Origin: JAITVB01 sp031553805
GTDB taxonomy: Bacteria; Bacteroidota; Bacteroidia; Bacteroidales; Rikenellaceae
Reading direction: 5' to 3'
NCBI GenBank assembly: GCA_031553805.1
Contig: JAVBLC010000002.1
Coordinates: 186,001 to 250,000 of the forward strand
Length of the DNA stretch: 64,000 nt
A program made the translations under genes and the position numbers. The first letter of the stretch is position 1; the number at the start of each line of letters is the position of its first letter. This document shows positions 17,201 to 26,152 of the stretch, one piece after another. The notes beneath the pieces are model-generated. The model did not search any database. It saw only the letters and a program-made list of their open reading frames with translations, and was not told where the DNA came from.

Positions 17201-20200
17201 AAAACGACTCGCCGGCCATCCGGATAATTTCGCGGCGGCTCGGTTCGAGGCTCTCTTTTTCGAACGGCAGATTGAAATGCAGCAGGATTTCCCGGATGTA
17301 TTTCTTGATGATCGAGTTGATTCCCTCCAGCTTGGCTTTGTCCAGGTCGGGATTTCCCGTGGCGTTGACCGCCAGGATCTTCATCTTGCTGTCCGAGAAG
17401 AGCAGGCTTTCCATCTCGATCAGGATCTCGCGCATCACGTTCATCTCTTCCGTGCTGTCCAATACGTGGTGGTTGGGCTGGAAGGTTTTTTTGTTCGTGA
17501 TGTACTTCAGGATCACCGCCTTGCTGTAGCGCGAGCTGACCGTGTTGAAATCGAGGTCGCTCAATGCGGGTACCTTTTTATATACCTGCGCCAACAGGTT
17601 TTCGTAAATCTTGGTGAAGGCCGGGCTCTTGATAAATTCGAACACGTCCTTGCACGAGCCGATCAGGTCGCCGTGCAACTCGAAGACCGAGTTGGCCGAG
17701 CGGCCGATGGTGGTGATCGTCACCCCGCTGCGTTCAGGCGAGGTGTGGTAGAGCGAACGCACGTCGCGGATCTGCAACGACGGCGCCTTATCTTTCTTAT
17801 ATTGCGCCGAGAGGCGGTAGTCTTCGATCAGGCGTTCGATGAACACGCTGTTCTTGGTGGCCGAAAGCATCCGGTTCAAAATGGCTTCCGATTCGACCTC
17901 CTTGTTTTCGGGCTTGGCGCGTTCGGCGGCAAACAACGTCCAGTATTTCACCACCATCGCAAAGGCGTCTTCCAACTCGGCGCCCAACACTTTCAACCCG
18001 TCCTTGCCGGCCACCACATAGCCGCCCAACGAAAAACGGATCAACCCGGTGGGGTAGGGCACCGTGGCCACCCCGCGGTTGCGGGCCAGCGCTCCGGCAA
18101 AGGCCAACAGGTCGGGATAGGAATACGTTCCCAGTACCTTGAAATTGAACAGGTATGACCCGTCCGAATCCAAAAAGCTCATTTCAGTCGTGCCGCTCGC
18201 TTCGATCACCCGGGCGGCGATCTCTTTCGCCATCCGGAGGCGTTTCAACGATTCGTTCCGGAAATTCTTGTTGATCCGGTAGCGGTTCAGGTTTTCTACC
18301 AATTTATTCTGGTAGTAAAGGAAAAACGGTTCGCCCTGGTACTTGAAGTCATCGGGCAGGCCCAGCACGTCGAGTTTGTCGAGCGCCACCAGCTCGTCCA
18401 ACAGGAAGAGGTAGAGCGGCGACCCTTCGAAACCGGCCGTTTTGTGCAACTGGCGGTCGGTCTTGCTGATCGCGTTATATTCGGCGGTCTTGCCGATCTG
18501 GCCCACGATGAAGTTCATCAACGTCTGCTTGATCTTCGACCGCGAAGCGTTACGCGGCAGTTCGGCCTCGATCTGGTCCTTGATCGCCTTGGCGGTCTGG
18601 GCGGTTTCGAGGGTGTTGTTGAGCATCAGCAGCGAATTGTTGTTGCCGTGCTCGGCGCTGTTACATTGCCGTGCGAATTTTCCGAACTCAGCGGCGTTGG
18701 GCGTCAGGGCGACAGCGCCTAAGCGTTCGCCCGTAGCGGCCAGGTTTTTCGTGGTCGACAACGATGAAATAGCCTTGATCTTCGACCGGGCGTCGATGTT
18801 GTTCATGATGTAGCGCGAAATGGTGCGCCACTTCGGCATTTGGCGGTCTTCGATCTTTACGCTTTCGGCGTAAGCTTCGTCGAGGAACAGCGTGATTTTC
18901 GAAGTATTCAAAAACTTCAAAAAGTCGTTGAGCGCTTCGCTGTTGAAGTCGGTATAGCCTGTCGGATTATTCGGATCGTTGATGACGATGGTGGTGTTCT
19001 CGCAGAACAAATCCCACAGCGAACCCGTGTCGTCGAACAGCGCCAGCGTCGACTTGATGCGCAGCAGGCGGTCCAACAACCGTTCGAAAGCCAAGCGGCC
19101 GTCGCCGTGGTTTTCGATCTCGATGTCAAACGGGTTTATATCGAATACGTCGTCGGGAAGCAGATCCTTATATTCCCAGGCCTGCACCGCGTTGTAAATC
19201 ACATAGGGTTTCGGCCGGCCGTTGGGGTTAAACAGCAGGTCGCGGATAATCATCTGCACCGCGTCCGACACCGAGGTTTGCTCGAGGTTGCCCAGAGCCG
19301 ACAGGAAATTGCGCACGATCTCGCGGTCTTCGTCGCCCAACGCATGGTAGCGGTCGCGGATGCCGAGGTCGGTCAGGAACTTGTCGAAGCGGCCCTTGTT
19401 GTCGGCCTCTTTCCCGATTTTGCTCAGGTATTCCTGGTACTTTTCGAGGAACAGGTTTATGCCGAAATTCTTATGGAAATGATTATGCAGCGTCCGTTCG
19501 TAGTTACTCGGAATGATGTCGAGGATCAACTTGCAGGCATAGCGGATTTTGCTGCTCGCATTCGCATACGGCTTCTGGCGCAGGTAGTCGCCAAAGGTCT
19601 TGATCTGGTTGCGTCCGCCCCCTTCGAGGATGGTGACGATGTCGATGTGCTTGTTGCCCCCGTAAAAATAGTTGCGCATCCGGCTTTCGAACTCGTCGAT
19701 CAACTCCTGCGTCTGCACCTGCTTGTTCTCGGGCTGGTGGCAGTTTTCGAGGAAGAAGATAAAGTCGCGCAATTTTTCCAGGGAATACCTGTCTTTCACC
19801 ACCTGGCGCGAGAATGCGTCGAGTTTGTAAAGTGTGATCCGCTTTTCGATATTTGCCGGGTCACCGGTTTGCTCGGTGAGTAATTTCTGAAGTTCCTTGC
19901 CGTACTCGTCGATCTGCACTTCGATCTTTTCCCGGAACTCTTTTAGGAAGTTGGCGTTCACATTCTCCAGGATCAACCGGAGGTTCAGCTGGGTATTGGC
20001 AGGCGACCCGAGTTTCTTGGTGTGTACCTTATTGAGCGTATTGACGATCCCGTTATGAAAACAGAACACGAGCGAGGTGTTCGACGAGCGCGACTCTTTC
20101 GAATCGTCGACGATCACCAGCCGCGTCAGCAGCGGAAACCAGCGTTCGCCCGCATAATGATTGATACGTGCGTGTTTCACCTTCACCACGAAAACCGACG

Positions 20201-20990
20201 TTGTGTCGGCTGTCATTTGCTCGTACAGCGCTTCGGGATCGGGGCTCTCGGCCACTACCACGCAGCGGCGGTTGAAGACGTCGTTGCTCAGCAGTTGCAC
20301 CGCCTTGTCGGCATTGCCGCTTACCACGGTGCGGATCATGCCGTTCAACCCCTTGAAGTTGACCGTCCACCGGCTGCGGTTCAGAAAATCGTTGGTTTCG
20401 GCTTTGGTCGTGTAGTGGGTGCTCTGGCTGATCATCTGTTCGAGGGTGTCCATCATATAGTTCCAATGGGCCTCGTTGATGTCGCCCGTCACGCCGATCA
20501 CGTCACGGTATTTGCGCAGGTCGCGGGCGTGTCCGCCTAATTGCACCTGCGACATGAACTCGATGTGCCAGCTGTTGACCGGCGGCGTGCCGACCGACAG
20601 GTCGTGCGAATCCTTGATGTTGCGCAGCACGGTCTTTAGCTTGGCGTCGGTGCCGTCGGTGTCGATCAGGGCGTCGATCTTGCCGACGAAATCGCCGCGC
20701 TTGGCGCTCAGTTCGAATGCCTTCGAATTGTTGTGGGGCACGAGCATCAACGACACATGAGTGTAGCCCGGGATGTCCTCGCGGAACCGGAGCAGGTAGC
20801 GATTGATCTCGGCTTGCTGTTTGGCCGGGTCGGTGGGTTCCTCCATACAGAGGGCCACGAAACTGGTCAGGTTGTCGAAAATGTGGCGCGGCAGGAAAAT
20901 TTCGGCCCGCTCGCCGAGCGACTCGTATAGGTTCAGTAATTGTTGAGCCTCGTTACTCAAAAAAGCCTTGGGTTCACCCTGGATCTTCAT
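14292..20990 (-). CDS. Giant protein: aminotransferase-like domain plus PEPCK/HPrK-like P-loop domain
   Basis: 2232 residues in one uninterrupted frame. Residues 1 to about 550 match nothing I know. About 560-1010 looks like a fold-type I aminotransferase: NDPNNPTG (ends 678), FLDEAY with Asp704 and Tyr707, STTKNLAATGERLG with presumed PLP lysine Lys748, and GLIRFSLGG with Arg985 at the substrate-carboxylate position. Residues 1010-1640 are mostly helical and unassigned. About 1640-1950 has the P-loop GDSGVGKSE (1691-1699, Lys1697), closest to HPr kinase and PEP carboxykinase, then a GDMFHEFQD segment and NSRSTVSG / IDIMLSASNY that fit PEPCK order. The tail is Lys/Ala/Pro-rich. It has a terminator after it and its own promoter with a roughly 200-nt leader. 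No partner gene is obvious. Domain names are my inference from motifs. Confidence 0.8.
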   Translation of the reverse strand: MKIQGEPKAFLSNEAQQLLNLYESLGERAEIFLPRHIFDNLTSFVALCMEEPTDPAKQQAEINRYLLRFREDIPGYTHVSLMLVPHNNSKAFELSAKRGDFVGKIDALIDTDGTDAKLKTVLRNIKDSHDLSVGTPPVNSWHIEFMSQVQLGGHARDLRKYRDVIGVTGDINEAHWNYMMDTLEQMISQSTHYTTKAETNDFLNRSRWTVNFKGLNGMIRTVVSGNADKAVQLLSNDVFNRRCVVVAESPDPEALYEQMTADTTSVFVVKVKHARINHYAGERWFPLLTRLVIVDDSKESRSSNTSLVFCFHNGIVNTLNKVHTKKLGSPANTQLNLRLILENVNANFLKEFREKIEVQIDEYGKELQKLLTEQTGDPANIEKRITLYKLDAFSRQVVKDRYSLEKLRDFIFFLENCHQPENKQVQTQELIDEFESRMRNYFYGGNKHIDIVTILEGGGRNQIKTFGDYLRQKPYANASSKIRYACKLILDIIPSNYERTLHNHFHKNFGINLFLEKYQEYLSKIGKEADNKGRFDKFLTDLGIRDRYHALGDEDREIVRNFLSALGNLEQTSVSDAVQMIIRDLLFNPNGRPKPYVIYNAVQAWEYKDLLPDDVFDINPFDIEIENHGDGRLAFERLLDRLLRIKSTLALFDDTGSLWDLFCENTTIVINDPNNPTGYTDFNSEALNDFLKFLNTSKITLFLDEAYAESVKIEDRQMPKWRTISRYIMNNIDARSKIKAISSLSTTKNLAATGERLGAVALTPNAAEFGKFARQCNSAEHGNNNSLLMLNNTLETAQTAKAIKDQIEAELPRNASRSKIKQTLMNFIVGQIGKTAEYNAISKTDRQLHKTAGFEGSPLYLFLLDELVALDKLDVLGLPDDFKYQGEPFFLYYQNKLVENLNRYRINKNFRNESLKRLRMAKEIAARVIEASGTTEMSFLDSDGSYLFNFKVLGTYSYPDLLAFAGALARNRGVATVPYPTGLIRFSLGGYVVAGKDGLKVLGAELEDAFAMVVKYWTLFAAERAKPENKEVESEAILNRMLSATKNSVFIERLIEDYRLSAQYKKDKAPSLQIRDVRSLYHTSPERSGVTITTIGRSANSVFELHGDLIGSCKDVFEFIKSPAFTKIYENLLAQVYKKVPALSDLDFNTVSSRYSKAVILKYITNKKTFQPNHHVLDSTEEMNVMREILIEMESLLFSDSKMKILAVNATGNPDLDKAKLEGINSIIKKYIREILLHFNLPFEKESLEPSRREIIRMAGESFSEITGISLTDINLNIWIDEFVRNLRELPEFKENALSQKSIGYVMDMISAGVNRAKEMADKIMYLYLLDNDNSFYKLVCNKLQYFNDKLMECDEGEVRMFTEEFVVNSMEMQLRELSDYIMRKRDIKIAESEIYAVSRKVVRFYIGLIRRTRGTDYYNRYAHTLVRIVETAFRKQNSSVNEMVQHGVSLYKGFQMEERVLETFDGGTIHWINELMSKCGVISSEQPVQEHTRIVTDAKKREYPFHKIDRPAGRKKPELTGEAAADYIRYIDSRPDSSFFVDRLARFVANMDSDDYRCKVVKHGIVKELVIFQKGYMKYLTDNYRLNYTEDISLKDIRNFVPDVISLLGAPEKLISFPQIGYFDVPGPAGNIKTIVTPLKSEADYFGDVKKPRLTVINEKVKELGGIPRHGSLFLVEENDGSVFVVEINGDSGVGKSEMIAAFILKWLRNNLEGIRSVKMIAGDMFHEFQDAEGNLYGIGTEVGDFSRTTDFDPDYIKYYKYLFESSADSNVDDLNSRSTVSGMCDITMPYKIDIMLSASNYSKEEGGITRVDNPENFLLYIDSHGERKEKATSQDGPNFQRTLKRYTADKNIVDIIARHGNYLDDVLDWDYSPGDKQYYLASSFKLMDKVDVTEVVRKIFVGKEFSRNDFRYTIEDVSFDMIQNRFIAELSYKSDTETTVGVDMVIDRRMFSSIFDSLASTPGGQPFIAEEGQLETVQLLINCLRGGKDGKGKARKIQCGVLSTEIGKKGREITGPQKAAAALKQLIQEVRVGAPEINEGKIKVKRLLNEKYAHVFNGRMESAELWRYNFYLYQLENMRKADLRRMDNKAKKVDISNLVDFVPSDRDREFSPLLVNPNLNIELSSFSETFEELMSLPNYPDFAEEFFERVDKLYVAEGYSAETNINNMIVQLLLMESYISSDDLARGSVIEKVNRETIAAAKYAVVQFLGRKRAPEGGNATPAPKAKKAK

Positions 20991-21010
20991 ATCGTTATCT
21001 CATTTCTTTA

Positions 21011-21147
21011 GGCTGCACGTATTGCACGCCATATTCCATCTGTCCTTTCGGTTTTCAATGCTCACGTACGCCGGGTACGCTTCGCTTGAAAACCGAAACG
21101 ATAGCCGAAATCTGGCGCACACTCCGCACAGCGAACGGGATCTTTCC
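21011..21147 (+). repeat. Intergenic repeat R3, copy 1
   Basis: It shares the GGCTGCRCG start, the CATCTTTC-like stretch, the ACGTAC-type apical stem and the CTCCGCACA end with 23413-23545 and 35579-35710. A long hairpin forms: CGGTTTTC (21049-21056) pairs with GAAAACCG (21088-21095). This copy lies inside the leader of the giant gene, antisense to it. Confidence 0.7.
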
Positions 21148-21196
21148 CCGGCCGTTATCGCCTTCAGGAAAGTTAGCCCCTGTGTTTTTGCACCGA

Positions 21197-21204
21197 CAAA
21201 TATA
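21197..21204 (-). promoter_or_regulatory. Promoter -7 box of the giant gene
   Basis: TATATTTG on the minus strand, 206 bp upstream of the ATG at 20990. A TACATTTG further upstream (21228-21235) is a second candidate. Either gives a long leader that includes repeat R3. Confidence 0.5.
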
Positions 21205-21341
21205 CACCAAGAAATCGGAAAACGATACAAATGTATAAAATTTGTCATTTTTGTTTTAAAAGAAACACATACAACAAATAATTAACAATTTTGTCGTCCG
21301 CTTTCCGCTTCTTTGGTATCGCTTTTGCCTTTCTGAAAAAC

Positions 21342-21373
21342 TTTGATAAAGATAGGGAATATTCCTATATTTG
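21342..21373 (+). promoter_or_regulatory. Promoter of the GNAT-sufB unit (TTTG-20-TATATTTG)
   Basis: TTTG at 21342-21345 and TATATTTG at 21366-21373 with a 20-bp spacer, a near-perfect Bacteroidota promoter. It lies 31 bp before the ATG at 21405. Confidence 0.8.
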
Positions 21374-21404
21374 TAACCTGTTTCAGAAAATAAAAAACGC
21401 AACG

Positions 21405-21947
21405 ATGGAGCTACATCGCATAGAGGGCATTGAAGACCGGTACTTTGAACAAATGTGGACGGTCTATGACTATAGTTTTCCGTACTTTGAAAAGCGCACG
21501 CTGAGCCACCAGGCGACGGCTTTCACCAACCCCGATTACCACCTCGACGGCTACGTCGAGGACAACATCCTGGTCGGTTTCATCGCCTATTGGGTTTTCC
21601 CGAAATATGTTTACGTCGAGCATTTTGCGGTCAACAAAGCTTACCGTGGATTCGGTTATGGCACGAAGTTCCTGGGCGATTTTATGAAAACCTACGACGG
21701 CCGCACGATCGTGCTCGAGATCGACCCGGTGGTCGACGAGCTTTCGCAGCGCCGCCTGCGTTTTTACAAAAGCCTCGGTTTTTCGGAAAACCCGTTTATG
21801 CACAAATGCCCGGTCTACCGGTTGAATACGCCCGAGGCCGACCTGCAGGTCTTGAGCCACCCGGGGCCGATCGATTGCGATTTTTATGAACGGTTTAATA
21901 GCGACCTGCGCGAAGTGGTGATGCGCCGTTCGGGCGAACTGGAATAA
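21405..21947 (+). CDS. GNAT family N-acetyltransferase
   Basis: 180 residues from the ATG at 21405 (MELHRIEGIEDRYFEQMWTV). An earlier in-frame ATG at 21291 lies upstream of the promoter and is not credible. The acetyl-CoA-binding signature is VNKAYRGFGYGTKFLGDF (Q/RxxGxG/A type), preceded by YVEHFAVN and followed by FYKSLGF. The substrate is unknown. It is the first gene of a transcription unit, 7 bp before sufB, so it may be made together with the Fe-S assembly machinery. Confidence 0.9.
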   Translation: MELHRIEGIEDRYFEQMWTVYDYSFPYFEKRTLSHQATAFTNPDYHLDGYVEDNILVGFIAYWVFPKYVYVEHFAVNKAYRGFGYGTKFLGDFMKTYDGRTIVLEIDPVVDELSQRRLRFYKSLGFSENPFMHKCPVYRLNTPEADLQVLSHPGPIDCDFYERFNSDLREVVMRRSGELE

Positions 21948-21954
21948 GAGGGTA

Positions 21955-23400
21955 ATGGACGAGCAACAGGACATACTATCCCGCGCGACGGAGCAGGAGT
22001 ACGCCTACGGCTTCACGACCGACGTCGACACCGAGTTTATCCCCAAGGGATTGAACGAGGACGTCGTGCGCCTGATCTCTTCGAAAAAGGGCGAACCCGA
22101 GTGGATGACCGAACTGCGCCTGCGGGCTTACCGCCATTGGCTGACGCTCGCCATGCCGCGTTGGGCCCATCTCGATATTCCCGAGATCGACTACCAGAAT
22201 ATTATTTATTACGCCGCCCCGAAGCCGAAGAAAAAACTCGAAAGCATGGACGAGGTTGACCCCGAGCTCGTCGCTACCTTTAATAAATTGGGGATTCCGC
22301 TCGAGGAACAGATGGCCCTGTCGGGCGTGGCGGTCGACGCGGTGATGGACTCCGTGTCGGTCAAAACGACGTTCCGGGAAACGCTGGCCGAAAAGGGGAT
22401 TATCTTCTGCTCGTTTTCCGAGGCGCTGGCCGATTATCCCGAGCTGGTACGCAAGTATATGGGCAGCGTGGTGCCTTACACCGATAACTTTTTTGCGGCC
22501 CTGAACGCGGCGGTCTTTTCCGACGGGTCGTTTTGCTACATTCCGCCGGGCGTGCGTTGCCCGATGGAGCTGTCGACCTATTTTCGGATCAACGCCGCCG
22601 GGACCGGCCAATTCGAACGCACATTGATCGTGGCCGACGAAGGGGCTTACGTGAGCTACCTCGAGGGCTGCACCGCTCCCCGCCGCGACGAAAACCAGCT
22701 GCACGCGGCTGTGGTCGAAATTGTGGTACACAAGGATGCCGAGGTAAAATATTCGACCGTCCAGAACTGGTATCCCGGCGACAAAGAGGGCCGCGGAGGC
22801 GTTTATAATTTCGTTACCAAGCGAGGCATTTGCAAAGGGAAAAACGCCAAACTGTCGTGGACGCAGGTCGAAACCGGCTCGGCGATCACATGGAAATATC
22901 CGAGTTGCATCCTGTTGGGCGACAACAGCGTGGGCGAATTTTACTCGGTCGCGCTGACCAACAACCGCCAACAAGCCGATACAGGAACCAAGATGATCCA
23001 CCTGGGGAAGAACACCCGCAGCCGGATCGTGTCGAAAGGCATCTCGGCCGGCCACAGCCAGAACAGCTACCGCGGTTTGGTGAAGGTGGGGCGCAAGGCC
23101 GAGGGGGCGCGGAATTTTTCGCAGTGCGACTCGCTGCTGATCGGCGACAAGTGCGGGGCGCATACGTTCCCGTATGTCGAGGTGAACCACCCCGGCGCGA
23201 CGGTCGAACACGAGGCGACGACGTCGAAGATCAACGAGGAACAGCTTTTTTACTGCAACCAGCGGGGCATTTGCACTGAGGATGCCGTGGGGTTGATTGT
23301 CAACGGCTATGCCCGCGAGGTACTGAATAAGTTGCCGATGGAGTTTGCGGTAGAAGCACAGAAATTGCTGGCCATCAGCCTGGAAGGCAGCGTGGGTTAG
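21955..23400 (+). CDS. sufB: Fe-S cluster assembly scaffold SufB
   Basis: 481 residues, full length for SufB. Conserved stretches include MDSVSVKTTFRETLAEKGII, AAVFSDGSFCYIPPGVRCPM, YLEGCTAP, and the C-terminal block with YVEVNHPGATVEHEATTSKI and the Cys-Asn-Gln-Arg-Gly region. SufB forms the SufBC2D scaffold on which clusters are built from sulfur delivered by SufS. A 672-bp gap filled with repeats separates it from sufC, so sufC may not depend on the sufB promoter alone. Confidence 0.97.
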   Translation: MDEQQDILSRATEQEYAYGFTTDVDTEFIPKGLNEDVVRLISSKKGEPEWMTELRLRAYRHWLTLAMPRWAHLDIPEIDYQNIIYYAAPKPKKKLESMDEVDPELVATFNKLGIPLEEQMALSGVAVDAVMDSVSVKTTFRETLAEKGIIFCSFSEALADYPELVRKYMGSVVPYTDNFFAALNAAVFSDGSFCYIPPGVRCPMELSTYFRINAAGTGQFERTLIVADEGAYVSYLEGCTAPRRDENQLHAAVVEIVVHKDAEVKYSTVQNWYPGDKEGRGGVYNFVTKRGICKGKNAKLSWTQVETGSAITWKYPSCILLGDNSVGEFYSVALTNNRQQADTGTKMIHLGKNTRSRIVSKGISAGHSQNSYRGLVKVGRKAEGARNFSQCDSLLIGDKCGAHTFPYVEVNHPGATVEHEATTSKINEEQLFYCNQRGICTEDAVGLIVNGYAREVLNKLPMEFAVEAQKLLAISLEGSVG

Positions 23401-23412
23401 GGTGTTTCTGTG

Positions 23413-23545
23413 GGCTGCGCGTATGGCAGGCCATCTTTGCACGATCCTTCCGTTTTTCCGTCCTCACGTACTAAAAGTACGCTGCGGGTGAAAAGCGCAA
23501 CGATCGCACAAACCTGACCCACCCTCCGCACACCCGGGTGAGTGT
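23413..23545 (+). repeat. Intergenic repeat R3, copy 2
   Basis: Starts 12 bp after the sufB stop. The long hairpin is CGTTTTTC (23451-23458) with GAAAAGCG (23490-23497), and the apical stem is GTACT/AGTAC. Stem bases differ from the other copies but pairing is kept. Confidence 0.75.
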
Positions 23546-23559
23546 GGGAGATGGTAGAA

Positions 23560-23857
23560 AAATGAAATGTTCTCTGCATTTACGAAGTGCCGATAGGCGC
23601 AGGGCAGAGCCCCGCAACGCGCATATAGCCGGTTGGCGTAAAGAACCGGAGGCCGAAGGCCGGAGCTCAGCGACCAACGGGAGCTAAAAATGCGGAAGAA
23701 AGCGTCGCGGAGTCCACTGTCTGAGCCCGAAGGGCGAGTTGTGGACGCAGGTGCCTCCCGGCACTCGGGAGAATTGACTTTGTCTAAGCAAAGAAAAAAT
23801 TCCGAGTGCGGGGACGCACTGCGCAGGGCTTACGCCCCGCGCGTTGGTGTAGGGCCC
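23560..23857 (+). repeat. Intergenic repeat R2, copy A (3' arm deleted)
   Basis: Its first 90 bp (TTCTCTGCATTTACGAAGTG onward) nearly equal 26153-26240 between sufD and sufS. The core at 23701-23750 has GTCCAC pairing with GTGGAC around an inner GCCC-GAA-GGGC hairpin. A degenerate unit U lies near 23648-23690 (minus strand). Compared with the copy at 35795, about 100 bp after the core is missing and the sequence jumps to GTGCCTCCCGGCACTCGGGA. ORFs across it are not protein-like. Confidence 0.75.
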
Positions 23858-24032
23858 GCGCACAAGAGATTTTTATGCAATGGGAGGTTACCTCTAAAGA
23901 GTCGGCTCCGGCATAAAAATCTCCGGGGAGGGTGCCACCGCGCATGGCTTCGCGAGGGAACGGCTCTGCGAGGGAACTGCCGCTTTTTATAAAAAGCGGC
24001 ACCAAAAATTTTTCTGAGAAACTTCGTTTCTC
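23858..24032 (+). repeat. Intergenic repeat R1, copy A, directly before sufC
   Basis: Three hairpins in order. H1 is AGAGATTTTTATGC with GCATAAAAATCTC (23865-23923), holding an inner GAGG-TTA-CCTC. H2 is GCCGCTTTTTATAAAAAGCG and its 3' end (23979-24000). H3 is GAGAAAC-TTC-GTTTCTC (24016-24032). A TTATTTTG stretch follows (24039-24046) and could be a weak -7 box for sufC. Confidence 0.8.
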
Positions 24033-24072
24033 TTGACTTATTTTGATTTGAAAATTAAGAGATAGGATCGTT

Positions 24073-24828
24073 ATGCTGCTCGAAGTAAAAAATCTCCACG
24101 CCACAGTAGGCGACAAGGAAATCCTAAAAGGCATCAACCTGCAAGTCAACGCAGGCGAAGTCCACGCCATCATGGGCCCCAACGGCTCCGGCAAAAGCAC
24201 CCTGGCCTCCGTCCTGGCCGGCAACGAGAAGTTTGAGGTGACAGAAGGAGAAGTCCTTTTTGAAAACGAAAACCTCCTCGAAATGAACATCGAAGACCGC
24301 GCCCGCGCCGGCATTTTTCTGGGATTCCAATACCCGGTAGAGATTCCCGGCGTAAGCATGGCCAACTTTTTGAAATTAGCGGTTAACGAGCAACGTAAGT
24401 ATCGGGGACAGGCCCCCCTAACCGCCGGCGAATTCCTGAAATTAATGAAGGAAAAAGCCAGCATCGTCGAACTCCAGGATCAACTCGCGAACCGTGCTGT
24501 GAATGAGGGGTTTTCGGGTGGCGAAAAGAAAAAGAATGAAATCTTCCAGATGGCGATGCTCGATCCGAAACTTGCCATTCTGGACGAAACCGACAGCGGC
24601 CTCGACATCGACGCCCTGCGCATCGTGGCTACGGGCGTCACCCGCCTCAGCCGTCCCGACAACGCGACGGTGGTCATCACCCACTACCAACGCCTGTTGG
24701 ACTACATCGTTCCCGACTACGTTCACGTACTCTATAACGGCCGCATCATCCACACCGCGGGCAAGGAACTGGCCCTCGAACTCGAAGAGCGCGGTTACGA
24801 CTGGTTGATCAAGGATTTTCAGGAATAA
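24073..24828 (+). CDS. sufC: Fe-S cluster assembly ATPase SufC
   Basis: 251 residues. An ABC-type ATPase with Walker A GPNGSGKST (35-43), the signature GFSGGEKKKNE, Walker B LAILDETDSGLD and an H-loop in VVITHYQRLL. SufC binds SufB and SufD and drives their opening during cluster assembly; it is not a transporter. It follows repeat R1 copy A, and sufD follows 14 bp after its stop. Confidence 0.97.
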   Translation: MLLEVKNLHATVGDKEILKGINLQVNAGEVHAIMGPNGSGKSTLASVLAGNEKFEVTEGEVLFENENLLEMNIEDRARAGIFLGFQYPVEIPGVSMANFLKLAVNEQRKYRGQAPLTAGEFLKLMKEKASIVELQDQLANRAVNEGFSGGEKKKNEIFQMAMLDPKLAILDETDSGLDIDALRIVATGVTRLSRPDNATVVITHYQRLLDYIVPDYVHVLYNGRIIHTAGKELALELEERGYDWLIKDFQE

Positions 24829-24842
24829 AAACCGCCGTGCTG

Positions 24843-26147
24843 ATGACCACCGCCGAAAAACGACTGATCGACCTCTATGTCGCCAACCTCGAACTGATCG
24901 AGGAGGGTTTCTCATATGGTGTCAACAGGCACCGCAGGTCTGCGATTGAAGCGTTCCACCTGCTGGGCCTGCCCGACGCGAAAGATGAACGTTATCGCTA
25001 CAGCCCGCTCGCCCCGTACTACGAGGGTGAATACGAAAACTACTTTTCGCCTTTCGGCCAACCGTCTGATAAGGACTATTATGGCGATCCGTCCCTGTAC
25101 GAAAAATTCGAAATGCTCAACGGCTACCTCCGCGCACCGGAGGCGGAGGCGGTGCAGGTTTACGAAAACGGCGTCGTCTGCGGCTCCCTGCGTGCCGCCG
25201 CCGCGGAGTTTCCCGAATTGATTGAAAAATACTATAACGCGCTGGCCGATAACGCTGCCGATGCACCGACGGCGCTCAACACGGCTTTCGTACAGGACGG
25301 TTTTTTCCTCCATGTCCCGGACGGGGTATCGGCCGAAAAACCGGTTTACGTTTTCGACGAATTTTTCGTAACCGAAGCGGTATCCGCTTATGGTCGTGGA
25401 TTGATTATCCTGGGTGAAAACGCCCGGGCATCGGTTCTGTGGGACACACGCCTGCCGGGGACCGAGGCTTGCTTGATCGACCGGGTGGTCGAGGTACATT
25501 GCGCTGCCGGCTCGGGGCTCGAATGGACCGAGGTGCAGCAGGGTGCGAACCGTGCCGCTTGCGTTTCGTCCGCTTACATCCGGCAAGAGGCATCGAGCCG
25601 TGTCCGTTCGACTGCGATCACGCTTGACGGCGGCTTTTTCCGGAACAACCTGAGTGCGACGCTCGGCGGCAGCGGGGCTGAGTTTGAAGCCTACGGCCTG
25701 TCGCTTGTCCATTGTGGACAGCACGTCGACAATGCGTTGCGTGTGGCCCACGCGGTGCCCGACTGTTCGAGTTTCGAACGTTACAAAGGCATCGCCGGGG
25801 CCGAAGGCACAGTGGTCTTCAACGGCCGTGTGGTGGTCGCACCCGATGCCCAGCGCACCCGTGCGTTCCAGGAGAACCACAACCTGCTGTTGGCCGACAC
25901 GGGCCACGTCTACACCCAGCCCCAACTCGAAATTTATGCCGACGACGTCAAGTGCAGCCACGGTGCCACGACGGGCCGCCTCGACGAAGAAGCGGTTTAT
26001 TATATGCGCCAGCGCGGCATTTCGAAAGAGCAGGCCGAACGGTTGCAGATGGCCGGTTTTGTGCACGACATCATCGACTGCATCGCCATCGAGGCGGCGG
26101 CCGAGGCGATCGAAGCCCGGGCGCTGGACAAGATCGGACGGATTTAG
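24843..26147 (+). CDS. sufD: Fe-S cluster assembly protein SufD
   Basis: 434 residues from the ATG at 24843; a GTG at 24837 is also possible. It is the divergent paralogue of SufB. The C-terminal beta-helix block is clear: VVVAPDAQRTRAFQENHNLL, QLEIYADDVKCSHGATTGRL and MRQRGISKEQAERLQMAGF. SufD is the structural partner of SufB in SufBC2D and is needed for iron acquisition. It is followed by a 637-bp repeat block before sufS. Confidence 0.96.
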   Translation: MTTAEKRLIDLYVANLELIEEGFSYGVNRHRRSAIEAFHLLGLPDAKDERYRYSPLAPYYEGEYENYFSPFGQPSDKDYYGDPSLYEKFEMLNGYLRAPEAEAVQVYENGVVCGSLRAAAAEFPELIEKYYNALADNAADAPTALNTAFVQDGFFLHVPDGVSAEKPVYVFDEFFVTEAVSAYGRGLIILGENARASVLWDTRLPGTEACLIDRVVEVHCAAGSGLEWTEVQQGANRAACVSSAYIRQEASSRVRSTAITLDGGFFRNNLSATLGGSGAEFEAYGLSLVHCGQHVDNALRVAHAVPDCSSFERYKGIAGAEGTVVFNGRVVVAPDAQRTRAFQENHNLLLADTGHVYTQPQLEIYADDVKCSHGATTGRLDEEAVYYMRQRGISKEQAERLQMAGFVHDIIDCIAIEAAAEAIEARALDKIGRI

Positions 26148-26152
26148 CGAAA

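Noticed and set aside
15408..18158. 916-codon open frame antisense to the giant gene
   Set aside because: It is a shadow frame. Its sequence is His/Val/Asp-rich low-quality protein with no domain, while the sense frame has clear motifs and a promoter.
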